DNA of 64,000 nt from UM-FILTER-40-17 sp032251335 (GTDB lineage Bacteria; Bacteroidota; Bacteroidia; Flavobacteriales; Flavobacteriaceae), in NCBI GenBank assembly GCA_032251335.1, contig JAVVDW010000007.1:76543-140542 (forward strand), read 5' to 3'. Made by a program: the position numbers and the translations under genes. Shown piece by piece: positions 44,240-52,070 of the stretch. The number at the start of each line of letters is the position of its first letter. Position 1 is the first letter of the stretch. The notes beneath the pieces are model-generated. The model had not been told where the DNA came from. It ran no database searches and worked only from the letters and a program-made list of their open reading frames with translations.

Positions 44240-45265
44240 TTATCTTCTGTACAACTGTCGGATGATTCCTTCTGCCGGTTTATTTTGGACGGTGTATTGG
44301 CTGTCATTTTCACCGCCGGACTCGTCGTGCCGATGAAACCATTTCCACAAAAAACCACCTTCAAACCAAGGTTCATTCCAGAAAGTGCGGTAAATAGCCG
44401 TCAAAGCGTTTTCTTGAGCTTTGAAGTTGATATCCTTCAATTCTCTTGAGGAATCCCAAGGACGTTTGGCGGTATAGTCTAAGCTGCGATAGCCATACTC
44501 GGTAAAAACGACATCTTTCCCGGTTTGAACAGAAAGGGTTCTAATTTTTTCTTTGACGGGTTTCCAGTTTTGGAGGAGTTCTGCCACTTCAGGAGTTTTG
44601 GCTTCAGACAAAGGAAAATAGGCATCGATGCCAATAAAATCTAAAGATTTCCAGTGTGGAAACTTATGATACGCATCCCAGTTTTCGGCATAAGTCAATT
44701 TGCCGGAATAGACCTTGCGAACCGCTTCTATAAGTGCTTTCCAGGCATCAGGTCGTTCGGCTACATAGGTGGCCAATTCTGTGCCGATGCTAAACATTTC
44801 GATACCTTCTTCCTCGGCCAACTTGGCGAAAGTCAGGATAAAATCTGCATAATTTTTTTCGAAAGCAAGCCAGTCTTCCTCTGTGTTCATTTTGATATGA
44901 CCCGTAAAATCTCCGTGACTAATCCACAATTGTGGTTTGAGTAAAATTTTGACCTTGTTCTTTTTGAAAAGCCTCGCCATTTCTCTGATGCCGTCAGTGC
45001 GCTCGCCTCGCCACTGCCTACTCATATTGTATCGAATGTCAGGCGCATTGAGGCCTGGCATAAAACCAAAAGGACTCAGCGCCGTCCAATTGGCATGAAT
45101 GTCTAAAACGGGTTTTATATGTTCGAAATCAATAGGATCTCTTGAACTCACGTAGCTTACGCCATTTATTTTTTCGTCATGTTGCGCAAAAGCTATGAGG
45201 CTCCATAAAGCACACAAATAAAACAGCACAAACTTTTTCAGGTTAGGAATGGCTTTCGTTTTCAT
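44240..45265 (-). CDS. Secreted GH113-like glycoside hydrolase
   Basis: A 341-residue TIM-barrel protein with a signal peptide (residues 11-27, IAFAQ). It has NGVSYVSSRDP at the start, ILLKPQLWISHG, IGTELATYVAERPD with the probable acid/base Glu163, and VVFTEYGYRS with the probable nucleophile Glu256. This layout matches GH113 beta-mannanases and their many uncharacterised relatives in Bacteroidota. The start overlaps the upstream dipeptidase gene by 23 bp, so translation may be coupled. The substrate is not proven. Confidence 0.82.
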   Translation of the reverse strand: MKTKAIPNLKKFVLFYLCALWSLIAFAQHDEKINGVSYVSSRDPIDFEHIKPVLDIHANWTALSPFGFMPGLNAPDIRYNMSRQWRGERTDGIREMARLFKKNKVKILLKPQLWISHGDFTGHIKMNTEEDWLAFEKNYADFILTFAKLAEEEGIEMFSIGTELATYVAERPDAWKALIEAVRKVYSGKLTYAENWDAYHKFPHWKSLDFIGIDAYFPLSEAKTPEVAELLQNWKPVKEKIRTLSVQTGKDVVFTEYGYRSLDYTAKRPWDSSRELKDINFKAQENALTAIYRTFWNEPWFEGGFLWKWFHRHDESGGENDSQYTVQNKPAEGIIRQLYRR

Positions 45266-46643
45266 AGCGTTGGGTGAAATTTTGATAAAAGTAAGGAATT
45301 GTTTCGATACCTTTCAAAAAATTAAAAACGCCAAAATGCTCGTTGGGAGAATGTATGGCATCCGAGTCTAAACCAAAACCCATGAGCACAGATTTGACAC
45401 CCAATTCTTTTTCAAAAAGAGAAACGATGGGAATACTTCCACCACTGTATTGTGGCAGTGGTGCTTTTTGAAAGGTTTTTTCATAGGCGTGAAAAGCGGC
45501 TTTATAGCCGATATGGTCTGTACCCATGAGATATGCCTGACCGCCGTGGTGAGGCTTGACTTTTACGCGAACACCTTTGGGCGCCAAACTTTCAAAATAA
45601 GAGGCAAACAAGTCTGTGATTTTCGTCCAATTTTGGTTAGCCACCAACCGCATAGAAATTTTAGCATAGGCCTTTGATGCAATGACGGTTTTGGCACCTT
45701 CGCCTGTATATCCGCCCCAAATACCGTTGACATCTAAGGTAGGGCGAATAGAATTTCGCTCTAAAGTTGTGTATCCCTTTTCCCCATAAATATCGGCTAT
45801 GTCCAAAGCCTTTTGGTAGGCATCTAAAGAAAATGGTGTTTTGGCTATTTCAGCGCGTTCATCTTGAGAAAGTTCCACCACATCATCGTAAAAACCGGGT
45901 ATGGTGATGCGGTTGTTTTCGTCGTGCAACGCAGCAATCATTTTTGTCAAAATGTTGATGGGATTGGCTACCGCGCCACCGTAAAGTCCGGAATGTAGGT
46001 CTCGGTTGGGCCCTATAACTTCCACTTCCACGTATGAAAGTCCGCGCAAACCCACGGTGATGGACGGCTGTTCGTTGCTTATCATTCCGGTGTCTGAAAT
46101 GAGTATGATATCTGTCCGCAGTTTTTCACGATTGGCTTTTACAAATTTTTCTAAATTGACAGACCCCACCTCTTCTTCTCCTTCTATCATAAACTTGACG
46201 TTGCACGGCAAAGCATCTGATTGCAACATCAGTTCAACTGCTTTGATGTGCATAAACATTTGTCCTTTGTCGTCACAGGCGCCACGGGCAAAAATGGCAC
46301 CATCCGGATGTGCGAGCGTTTTTTTGATAATTGGCTCAAAAGGTGGAGATTCCCATAATTCTAGAGGGTTTGGTGGCTGTACATCGTAGTGACCATAGAC
46401 TAAAATTGTTGGGCTATTGGAATTTACTATTTTTTCTGCATAAATGATGGGATGTCCTTCTGTAGGACAAATTTCAACGCTGTCACATCCTATTTGGCGT
46501 AAATGATCGGCAACGGCATCGGCAGTTGCTGCCACCTCTTTTTTGTACGCACTGTCTGCACTGATGGAAGGAATTTTTAAAAGTGTAAAGAGTTCGGACA
46601 GGTAGCGGTCTTTTTCTTTGTGTATGGTTTCTTTAAATGACAT
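45243..46643 (-). CDS. M20 family dipeptidase
   Basis: A 466-residue metallopeptidase of the carnosinase/CPG2-like M20 family. Metal and catalytic residues are visible: His85 and Asp87 in YGHYDVQPP, the bridging Asp in RGACDDKGQ, the Glu pair in EGEEEVGS, Asp in SDTGM, and a late His in IHSPNEHFG. The dimerisation domain insert contains LHSGLYGG. No signal peptide, so cytoplasmic; it probably degrades imported dipeptides. It precedes the GH113-like gene. Confidence 0.94.
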   Translation of the reverse strand: MSFKETIHKEKDRYLSELFTLLKIPSISADSAYKKEVAATADAVADHLRQIGCDSVEICPTEGHPIIYAEKIVNSNSPTILVYGHYDVQPPNPLELWESPPFEPIIKKTLAHPDGAIFARGACDDKGQMFMHIKAVELMLQSDALPCNVKFMIEGEEEVGSVNLEKFVKANREKLRTDIILISDTGMISNEQPSITVGLRGLSYVEVEVIGPNRDLHSGLYGGAVANPINILTKMIAALHDENNRITIPGFYDDVVELSQDERAEIAKTPFSLDAYQKALDIADIYGEKGYTTLERNSIRPTLDVNGIWGGYTGEGAKTVIASKAYAKISMRLVANQNWTKITDLFASYFESLAPKGVRVKVKPHHGGQAYLMGTDHIGYKAAFHAYEKTFQKAPLPQYSGGSIPIVSLFEKELGVKSVLMGFGLDSDAIHSPNEHFGVFNFLKGIETIPYFYQNFTQRYENESHS

Positions 46644-46712
46644 TTATGGGTGTTTTTATCAAATTTACTATTTTTTTTCAGGATAAAAAGATGTAAGAAA
46701 TAAAAACTTGAC

Positions 46713-46720
46713 TAAATTTG
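46713..46720 (+). promoter_or_regulatory. -7 element of tRNA-Leu
   Basis: TAAATTTG matches TAnnTTTG and lies 31 bp upstream of the mature tRNA 5' end. Confidence 0.45.
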
Positions 46721-46751
46721 CACCACTGTTTTGGATACCCAAACTATTTTT

Positions 46752-46833
46752 TGCGGGTGTGGTGAAATTGGTAGACACGCCAGACTTAGGATCTGGTGCC
46801 TCACGGTGTGTAGGTTCGAGTCCTATCACCCGC
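46752..46833 (+). tRNA. tRNA-Leu(UAG)
   Basis: The 82-nt molecule folds as a class II tRNA. The acceptor stem GCGGGTG pairs with CACCCGC, discriminator A. The D-loop includes AATTGGTAGA. The anticodon stem CCAGA/TCTGG surrounds the loop CTTAGGA, giving anticodon UAG, so it reads CUN leucine codons. A long variable arm and the T-loop TTCGAGT follow. CCA is not encoded. The 3' tail is copied again 114 bp downstream. Confidence 0.96.
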
Positions 46834-46872
46834 ACAACTGGAAACCTTCTTAGCCATGAGAAGGTTTTTTTA
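46818..46872 (+). repeat. Tail repeat, copy 1 (tRNA 3' end plus terminator)
   Basis: A stretch of about 54 bp that begins in the T-arm of tRNA-Leu (AGTCCTATCACCCGCA) and runs through the following hairpin. It is repeated almost exactly at 46932-46986. Confidence 0.85.
46841..46871 (+). terminator. tRNA-Leu terminator
   Basis: AAACCTTCT pairs with AGAAGGTTT around loop TAGCCATG, followed by a run of T. The second copy near 46951-46985 has a mismatch in the arm and should be a weaker terminator. Confidence 0.8.
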
Positions 46873-46915
46873 TTTACTTAAACAAACTTATAAACTCAAT
46901 AGGACGAGAAGTTTA

Positions 46916-46931
46916 TCCCGCCAAGGCGGGA
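46916..46931. repeat. Palindrome between the tail repeats
   Basis: TCCCGCC-AA-GGCGGGA, a 7-bp inverted repeat in the 60-bp spacer between the two tail copies. Similar short GC palindromes occur in flavobacterial intergenic DNA. Confidence 0.55.
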
Positions 46932-46986
46932 AGTCCTATCACCCGCACAACTGGAAACCTTCTTAGCCATGAGAAAGTTTTTTTAT
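46932..46986 (+). repeat. Tail repeat, copy 2 (orphan tRNA 3' end)
   Basis: A second copy of the tRNA-Leu 3' sequence and its hairpin, without the rest of a tRNA. A tRNA 3'-end duplication of this kind is what site-specific integration at a tRNA leaves behind, but no integrase or cargo gene lies between the copies. Confidence 0.8.
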
Positions 46987-47017
46987 ACGATAAATTGACT
47001 TCAGGGATAAAACAACA

Positions 47018-47842
47018 TCAAAACAACCTGACTACGTCGATATGTTGGTTGTTGACGGCTTTGTCTAACGCGGTTTCTCCGGTTTTGTCTTTTAGGGTTG
47101 GGTTAGCACCGTTTTCGAGTAGGAGTTGCACCACTTGGGCGTGGCCTTCTTCCGCAGCAAACATAAGTGCTGTGGTGTGTGGGCCGTCTGTTTCGTTGGG
47201 GTTGGCTCCTGCTTCAAGAAGTAATTTACAAATATTGTACTGACCGAACATGGCTGCGATAGTCAATGCCGGCCGCGTGTCAAAATGAATGTTGGGATTG
47301 GCATGATGGGCAAGTAAAAGCGAAACGCATGCTATGCTGTCTTCAAAAATTGCTTGCGTAAGTATAGGAACGCCGGTATCGGGAAAAGCATAGTCGGGGC
47401 TGGTTTTTTCTGCCAAAAATCTTTCGAGTATAAGTGTGTTATCACTTTCTATGGCATATAGCAGGATATCGTCTGTAAATTTGTTTTTACGATGATTCCA
47501 ATCGGCAAATTGGTGTTGGTGCAAAGTTTTGAGAATATCTACAAGATTTTGCTCACGGGCCAGCTGGAGCGGAATGGCACCGGAGGCATCTGCCAAATTA
47601 GGATCTGCGCCTTTGTCTAGTAAAAAGGAAACGAGTTCGTGGTTTTCGGATGCTATTGCATAGGCCAATGGCGATTTGCCCAAGGAATCTGATGCGTTCA
47701 GCATTTCATAGGGAAACTGCTTAAAACTTTTTAAAAAGGCTGTGTTTTCAGATTTGACAGCCTCGAAGAAAACATCAGGATCTTTCAAGGTTTTGGAACA
47801 TCCAAACATCAGAAAAACAAATATGTACAGAAAATATTTCAT
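47018..47842 (-). CDS. Ankyrin repeat lipoprotein
   Basis: A 274-residue protein with a lipobox (FLMFGC, Cys15), so probably membrane-anchored. About six ankyrin repeats follow, for example DSLGKSPLAYAIASENHELVSFLLDKGADPNLAD and a final set with GHAQVVQLLLENGANPTLKDKTGETALDKAV. Ankyrin repeats bind other proteins. A minus-strand terminator separates it from the cytochrome genes. The partner is unknown. Confidence 0.88.
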   Translation of the reverse strand: MKYFLYIFVFLMFGCSKTLKDPDVFFEAVKSENTAFLKSFKQFPYEMLNASDSLGKSPLAYAIASENHELVSFLLDKGADPNLADASGAIPLQLAREQNLVDILKTLHQHQFADWNHRKNKFTDDILLYAIESDNTLILERFLAEKTSPDYAFPDTGVPILTQAIFEDSIACVSLLLAHHANPNIHFDTRPALTIAAMFGQYNICKLLLEAGANPNETDGPHTTALMFAAEEGHAQVVQLLLENGANPTLKDKTGETALDKAVNNQHIDVVRLF

Positions 47843-47853
47843 GGCTTTCTATA

Positions 47854-47887
47854 AAAAAAGGTCTTAACAAACCGCTAAGACCTTTTA
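47854..47887 (-). terminator. Terminator after the cytochrome pair (minus strand)
   Basis: An 11-bp stem (AAAAGGTCTTA at 47857-47867 with TAAGACCTTTT at 47877-47887) and a 9-base loop. On the minus strand the stem runs into seven T, so it ends the transcript of the cytochrome genes. Confidence 0.85.
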
Positions 47888-47906
47888 TATTTCAAAATAA
47901 CGTTAA

Positions 47907-48464
47907 TTATTCATTGTTTTTGATAAAATCAGAGGTCATGAATGTGTAATCGTTTGCTGCGCCATAGATATGGCATTTGCTGCAAAACTTAGCCCATTTG
48001 GATGTGCCGGTACTGATTTTACCTTTACCGCCCATGACCCATCCCCAGTCGCCTGTTTCGGGAGATTCACCATCTTTTAATTTAACCATAATGGTCAATT
48101 GGGGTTTACCTTGCGCTTCCCATTTTTTCTGGTTGCCGTAAGATTCTTTAACAATCACAGTGCCTGCCGGATACTTAGGGTTTCCGGATTGTTTGTGCGT
48201 GGCCTCACCGGTCTTATTGATATAAATATCTCTGTAAGCTTTGGTGCCTTTGTGTTTGCCATCCAAAAACCCGGTAGGATCTCCTGTGTTTGGTTTTCCG
48301 GCAGTGATTTTGTACCACGATTTATAATCGATCCATAACGGATTCATTTCGCCGGCTTCTACCGCCACGTATTCGCCTTCTTTGAGGGCGTCTGCGTTTT
48401 TGAAAGAAATAAATGCCAATGCTACGAGCGCCAGCGTGCTTAGTGTTACTACAGTTTTTTTCAT
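47907..48464 (-). CDS. Cytochrome P460 family protein
   Basis: A 185-residue exported protein with an N-terminal signal segment (residues 4-20). It contains one c-type heme motif, Cys161-x-x-Cys164-His165 (CSKCH). The body pattern ITAGKPNTGDPTGFLDGKHKGTKAYRDIYIN and VKESYG is that of the P460 fold. Known P460 cytochromes oxidise hydroxylamine or nitric oxide using a lysine or methionine cross-link to heme; whether the cross-link residue is present cannot be judged by eye. It lies 36 bp downstream of a cytochrome c gene on the same strand. Confidence 0.85.
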   Translation of the reverse strand: MKKTVVTLSTLALVALAFISFKNADALKEGEYVAVEAGEMNPLWIDYKSWYKITAGKPNTGDPTGFLDGKHKGTKAYRDIYINKTGEATHKQSGNPKYPAGTVIVKESYGNQKKWEAQGKPQLTIMVKLKDGESPETGDWGWVMGGKGKISTGTSKWAKFCSKCHIYGAANDYTFMTSDFIKNNE

Positions 48465-48500
48465 GTTATTTGGTTTTAAAGATTTTATTGATTTGTTTGT

Positions 48501-48902
48501 TTAATTTTTAAGGCTTCGGATATAGTTGACCAAATCCCATCGTTGGGCTTCGGAAATCACCGGTTCCCATTTTACCATTGCGCCTCGGCCGTTGGTGATT
48601 TTCCAAAAAATTTCGCCATCTGTTTGGGCTTGTACTTTGTCTGATGTTAAATCTGCCGGTTTTGGATTTAATGCTTTTCCACCGGGGCCATCGCCTTTTC
48701 CGGCGTCGCCATGACAAACGATACAATTAGACTGAAACACTTTTTTTCCTTTTTTCCCGGATATGATTTTTTTGCCGTCAGCGACAGGGTTTTGTATACT
48801 TTTTGCAGACTCAGGGGCTTTCCAAGGGTCTTGAAAATCATTGACGGTAAATGCTGCGAGAAACAAACAGGTAGGGATTAAGAAGATAACTACTTTTTTC
48901 AT
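48501..48902 (-). CDS. Class I cytochrome c
   Basis: A 133-residue exported monoheme cytochrome. It has a signal peptide (residues 1-19) and Cys60-x-x-Cys63-His64 (CIVCH). The following GDAGKGDGPGGKALNPKPADLTS and a GRGAM with the probable axial Met near residue 110 match cytochrome c oxidase-type or P460-partner cytochromes. It is co-directional with the P460 gene and probably passes electrons to or from it. Confidence 0.9.
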   Translation of the reverse strand: MKKVVIFLIPTCLFLAAFTVNDFQDPWKAPESAKSIQNPVADGKKIISGKKGKKVFQSNCIVCHGDAGKGDGPGGKALNPKPADLTSDKVQAQTDGEIFWKITNGRGAMVKWEPVISEAQRWDLVNYIRSLKN

Positions 48903-49038
48903 AATGTTTAGATAATTTATAATAAAGTGAGTCGCCCAAAAAAAAGCGACACCAATTTGTACGATAAGGAGAGGCTTACTTACAGGTTAACTGTTAATTT
49001 TTTGTTAATTTTTAAAATGTTGTTTATTTGTTTTTTGG

Positions 49039-49046
49039 TACTTTTG
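49039..49046 (+). promoter_or_regulatory. -7 element of the PUL regulator gene
   Basis: TACTTTTG matches TAnnTTTG and ends 19 bp before the ATG at 49066. No -33 TTTG lies at the usual spacing. Confidence 0.45.
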
Positions 49047-49065
49047 AAAGGACAAATGCGCGCAA

Positions 49066-51870
49066 ATGAATTATTTTTCTTCATGGTTTTCAGTACTTTT
49101 TCTTGTAGTTGGATATGTGGCTACAGGTCAGATTGAATCCACATACATTGAGAATTTTACAAAGGAAGATTACAAAAGTGCAAATCAAAATTGGGGCATT
49201 TCAGTAGATTCAAACAATTTCGTTTATGTGGCAAACAATGATGGCCTGTTGGTATTTGACGGCTTTAGATGGGAAAAATATCAATTGCCCAACAACACTA
49301 TTCTTCGATCCGTTTCTGTTGTAAAAGACACTATCTACGTAGGCTCATATGAAGAGTTTGGTTATTTTCTTCAGGATGACAAGGGATTTCTGTATTATAC
49401 TTCACTGAGCGACAAAATAGATTCGAGTTTATTGACAAACTACGAGTTTTGGCAAATAGATAAAATTGGTACCAACATTTATTTTAAATCATTTTCAAAA
49501 ATATTTGAATGGGACGGAATAAAAATTACAGAATTAAAGGGAATAACGACCACTGCAATAACTGCTTTTGTCAACAAAGAAAAATATATTATTGGGACGT
49601 TGGACAAAGGGCTTTTTGTCCTTGATAGCAGTAAAGACACTTTTTATCCTATCATAAAATCTGCATTCTTTTATGACAAACCTATAAGTGCAATTACAAA
49701 TATTGAAGAAAATATGCTGGTTGGCACCATCAACAATGGATGTTTCATTGAAACTGCCACCGGATTTGTCCCATGGGATACAGAGGTAAATGGGTATTTA
49801 GAAAAGTATCAGCTAAACAAAATAAACGCATTGGAAGATGGTAGACTCGTTTTTGGGACTATATTAAATGGTTTGTATATAACAGATTCAAAAGGAAAAA
49901 TTCTTTACCACCTAAACAAGCCTAATGGTTTGCAAAACAATACGGTTTTGGGTCAAACCATAGATAATAATGGCAATCTGTGGGTTGGCCTTGACAATGG
50001 CGTGGACATGATTGGCCTTAATATTCCTGTTAAATATTTTACAGACAAAACAGGGGTTTTGGGCTCGGTCTATGCACTTCACACAGAAAATGATTTATTG
50101 CTGTTGGGGTCAAACAAAGGGGTGTTCACTTTAAATGAAAATGCGCTCAGTTTAATTCCTAATTCACAAGGTCATGTGTGGGGAATCAAAAAATTGAACA
50201 GCAACATTTTTGTGAGCCATAACAATGGGCTTTTTAAATTAGAAGGGCGTAAATTCGAGCGGGTACAAGAGTCTTTAGGTGGCTGGGGTCTCATTAAAAT
50301 ACCCGAAAAAAAGCAATATGTTCAGGGTCTCTACAACGGCATCGGAATTATTATCCCTGACGAAAACCCCCTGAGTATTCACAAAGTTAAAGGATATACT
50401 GACCCGGTAAAATTTGTAGTTTTTGAAAATCCAGAAATTTTGTGGGTTACACATCCTTACAAAGGAGTACACAGACTAAAACTCAATAAATCTTTAGATT
50501 CTGTAATTTCCAAAGAGAATTTCGCAGATAAAGGGCTCATCACCATATACAAAGCTGCTGTTTTTGATATGGATGGCAGGATTGTGTTTCCTTCTGCCAA
50601 AGGATGGCAAATATATGAGCCTCTTTCTGATTCAATTGTAATGTATGAAGAATTGAATAAAAAATTAGGAGCGTTTAAACACTCTATTATTGTAAATAAA
50701 GACGAAAATGGTGTTTGGTTTGACAGCAACAACCATTTAGTTTACTTGGATAAAAAGTCACAATCTTTATGGGAACTACCCACTCGCTTCTACAAAGAAA
50801 GATTGGTTCAAAACAATGTTGAAATAATTAGACTAACACATGGAGATTGGCTGTTAGCGCTTGACGACGGCTATGCTAAAATAGACCTAGATATTTTACG
50901 CACCATGAAACAACATCTTGAGCTAGAGACTATCATTACAAGACATATCAAATCCAATGATAAATACATTTCCCTAGATGTAGGCTTCACGGGCGTTAAA
51001 CCGGGTAAGAACAGTATAGAGATTGATGTAACCACAAATCAAAGAATTAAAGTTTCCGGTATTAAATACAGACTAAGTAACTACGAAAAAGACTGGCATA
51101 TAACACATTCGGGCAGCATTAAATACAGCAACATACCGAGTGGTGATTACACCCTAGAAATGGTGGCTCTTGGTGAACAAGGAAACGAAGTTGGTACCGA
51201 ATTAAAAACATCAATCACAGTACTGCCTCCTTGGTTTTTAACCAATTGGGCAAAGCTTGGTTATGTGCTTTTTTTACTTTTCTTAATTTACAGTTTTTAC
51301 GCTATCAATCAATTCTTGCTTAAGAAAAATCAGAAAAAACTTAGGATAAAGCACGTGCAAGAACAACGAAAAATAATGCATCAAAAGAAAATAGAACTTG
51401 AAAAAAAATTAATAGAAATTAAATCACAGCAATATAAAGAAGAACTCATCCATAAAGAAAAGGAGTTAGCCAACACAGCCATCTCTATACTTAGAAATAA
51501 AGAAACACTCAAACAAATTAAGATGGAGTTTGTTGCAAAAAAAGACTCCTTTACAGATGTATTTAGCTACAAAAGGTTAATTAAGAAACTAGATAAGAGC
51601 ATAGAAAGTGACGAAGCAAGTGAATTGTTTGAAACAAATTTTGATGCAGTACACGAAGATTTTCTCAAAAAGCTTATAGAAAAACACCCCAAACTCACCG
51701 CGAAAGATCTAAAATTGTGTGCCATGCTTAGGATGAATCTCACCAATAAAGAGATTGCACCACTGCTCAACATAACCTATAGAAGTGTAGAATTGCAGCG
51801 ATACAGACTTAGAAAAAAATTAAATCTGACTACCAAAGAAGACCTTATTAAGTATCTTTTACAATTTTAA
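49066..51870 (+). CDS. Transmembrane propeller/Y_Y_Y regulator with LuxR-type DNA-binding domain
   Basis: A 934-residue regulator. A signal peptide (1-21) precedes a large sensor of beta-propeller-like repeats (about 22-620). A Y_Y_Y domain follows at about 640-715 (KYRLSNYEKDW), then one membrane helix at 725-748. The cytoplasmic part is a long coiled coil (755-860) and a LuxR-type helix-turn-helix (about 872-934), ending LTNKEIAPLLNITYRSVELQRYRLRKKLNL. There is no histidine kinase or receiver domain, so it should act as a one-component regulator that senses a periplasmic ligand. It lies directly upstream of susC/susD and probably controls them. Confidence 0.86.
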   Translation: MNYFSSWFSVLFLVVGYVATGQIESTYIENFTKEDYKSANQNWGISVDSNNFVYVANNDGLLVFDGFRWEKYQLPNNTILRSVSVVKDTIYVGSYEEFGYFLQDDKGFLYYTSLSDKIDSSLLTNYEFWQIDKIGTNIYFKSFSKIFEWDGIKITELKGITTTAITAFVNKEKYIIGTLDKGLFVLDSSKDTFYPIIKSAFFYDKPISAITNIEENMLVGTINNGCFIETATGFVPWDTEVNGYLEKYQLNKINALEDGRLVFGTILNGLYITDSKGKILYHLNKPNGLQNNTVLGQTIDNNGNLWVGLDNGVDMIGLNIPVKYFTDKTGVLGSVYALHTENDLLLLGSNKGVFTLNENALSLIPNSQGHVWGIKKLNSNIFVSHNNGLFKLEGRKFERVQESLGGWGLIKIPEKKQYVQGLYNGIGIIIPDENPLSIHKVKGYTDPVKFVVFENPEILWVTHPYKGVHRLKLNKSLDSVISKENFADKGLITIYKAAVFDMDGRIVFPSAKGWQIYEPLSDSIVMYEELNKKLGAFKHSIIVNKDENGVWFDSNNHLVYLDKKSQSLWELPTRFYKERLVQNNVEIIRLTHGDWLLALDDGYAKIDLDILRTMKQHLELETIITRHIKSNDKYISLDVGFTGVKPGKNSIEIDVTTNQRIKVSGIKYRLSNYEKDWHITHSGSIKYSNIPSGDYTLEMVALGEQGNEVGTELKTSITVLPPWFLTNWAKLGYVLFLLFLIYSFYAINQFLLKKNQKKLRIKHVQEQRKIMHQKKIELEKKLIEIKSQQYKEELIHKEKELANTAISILRNKETLKQIKMEFVAKKDSFTDVFSYKRLIKKLDKSIESDEASELFETNFDAVHEDFLKKLIEKHPKLTAKDLKLCAMLRMNLTNKEIAPLLNITYRSVELQRYRLRKKLNLTTKEDLIKYLLQF

Positions 51871-51874
51871 ATTA

Positions 51875-51890
51875 CATCAAAAGTACATCA
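51875..51890 (-). promoter_or_regulatory. Candidate operator, site 1
   Basis: On the minus strand this reads TGATGTACTTTTGATG. It matches site 2 at 51979-51994 at 15 of 16 positions in the opposite orientation. Confidence 0.5.
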
Positions 51891-51978
51891 TTTAAAGTAT
51901 TTTAACACCTTTTTTAATTCTACGAAAACGTTTGAAACAATGGTTTAGCCTGATTTAACATTTTTTTTTAACACATCA

Positions 51979-51994
51979 TGATGTACATTTGATG
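51979..51994 (+). promoter_or_regulatory. Candidate operator, site 2
   Basis: TGATGTACATTTGATG. Its left side also forms the 12-bp palindrome ACATCATGATGT (51973-51984). It lies 36 bp upstream of the susC -7 element. Confidence 0.5.
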
Positions 51995-52029
51995 ACAATA
52001 AGCCTATGCAGAATTAACAATTAAGTGTG

Positions 52030-52037
52030 TAGTTTTG
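52030..52037 (+). promoter_or_regulatory. susC -7 element
   Basis: TAGTTTTG matches TAnnTTTG, 33 bp before the ATG. No -33 TTTG is present at the usual spacing, as expected for a promoter that needs an activator. Confidence 0.45.
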
Positions 52038-52070
52038 ATTCTTGACAAAATCTCAAAATACACACTCAAA

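Noticed and set aside
46818..46986. CRISPR-like direct repeat
   Set aside because: Only two copies, derived from the tRNA tail and its terminator; no array structure and no cas genes.
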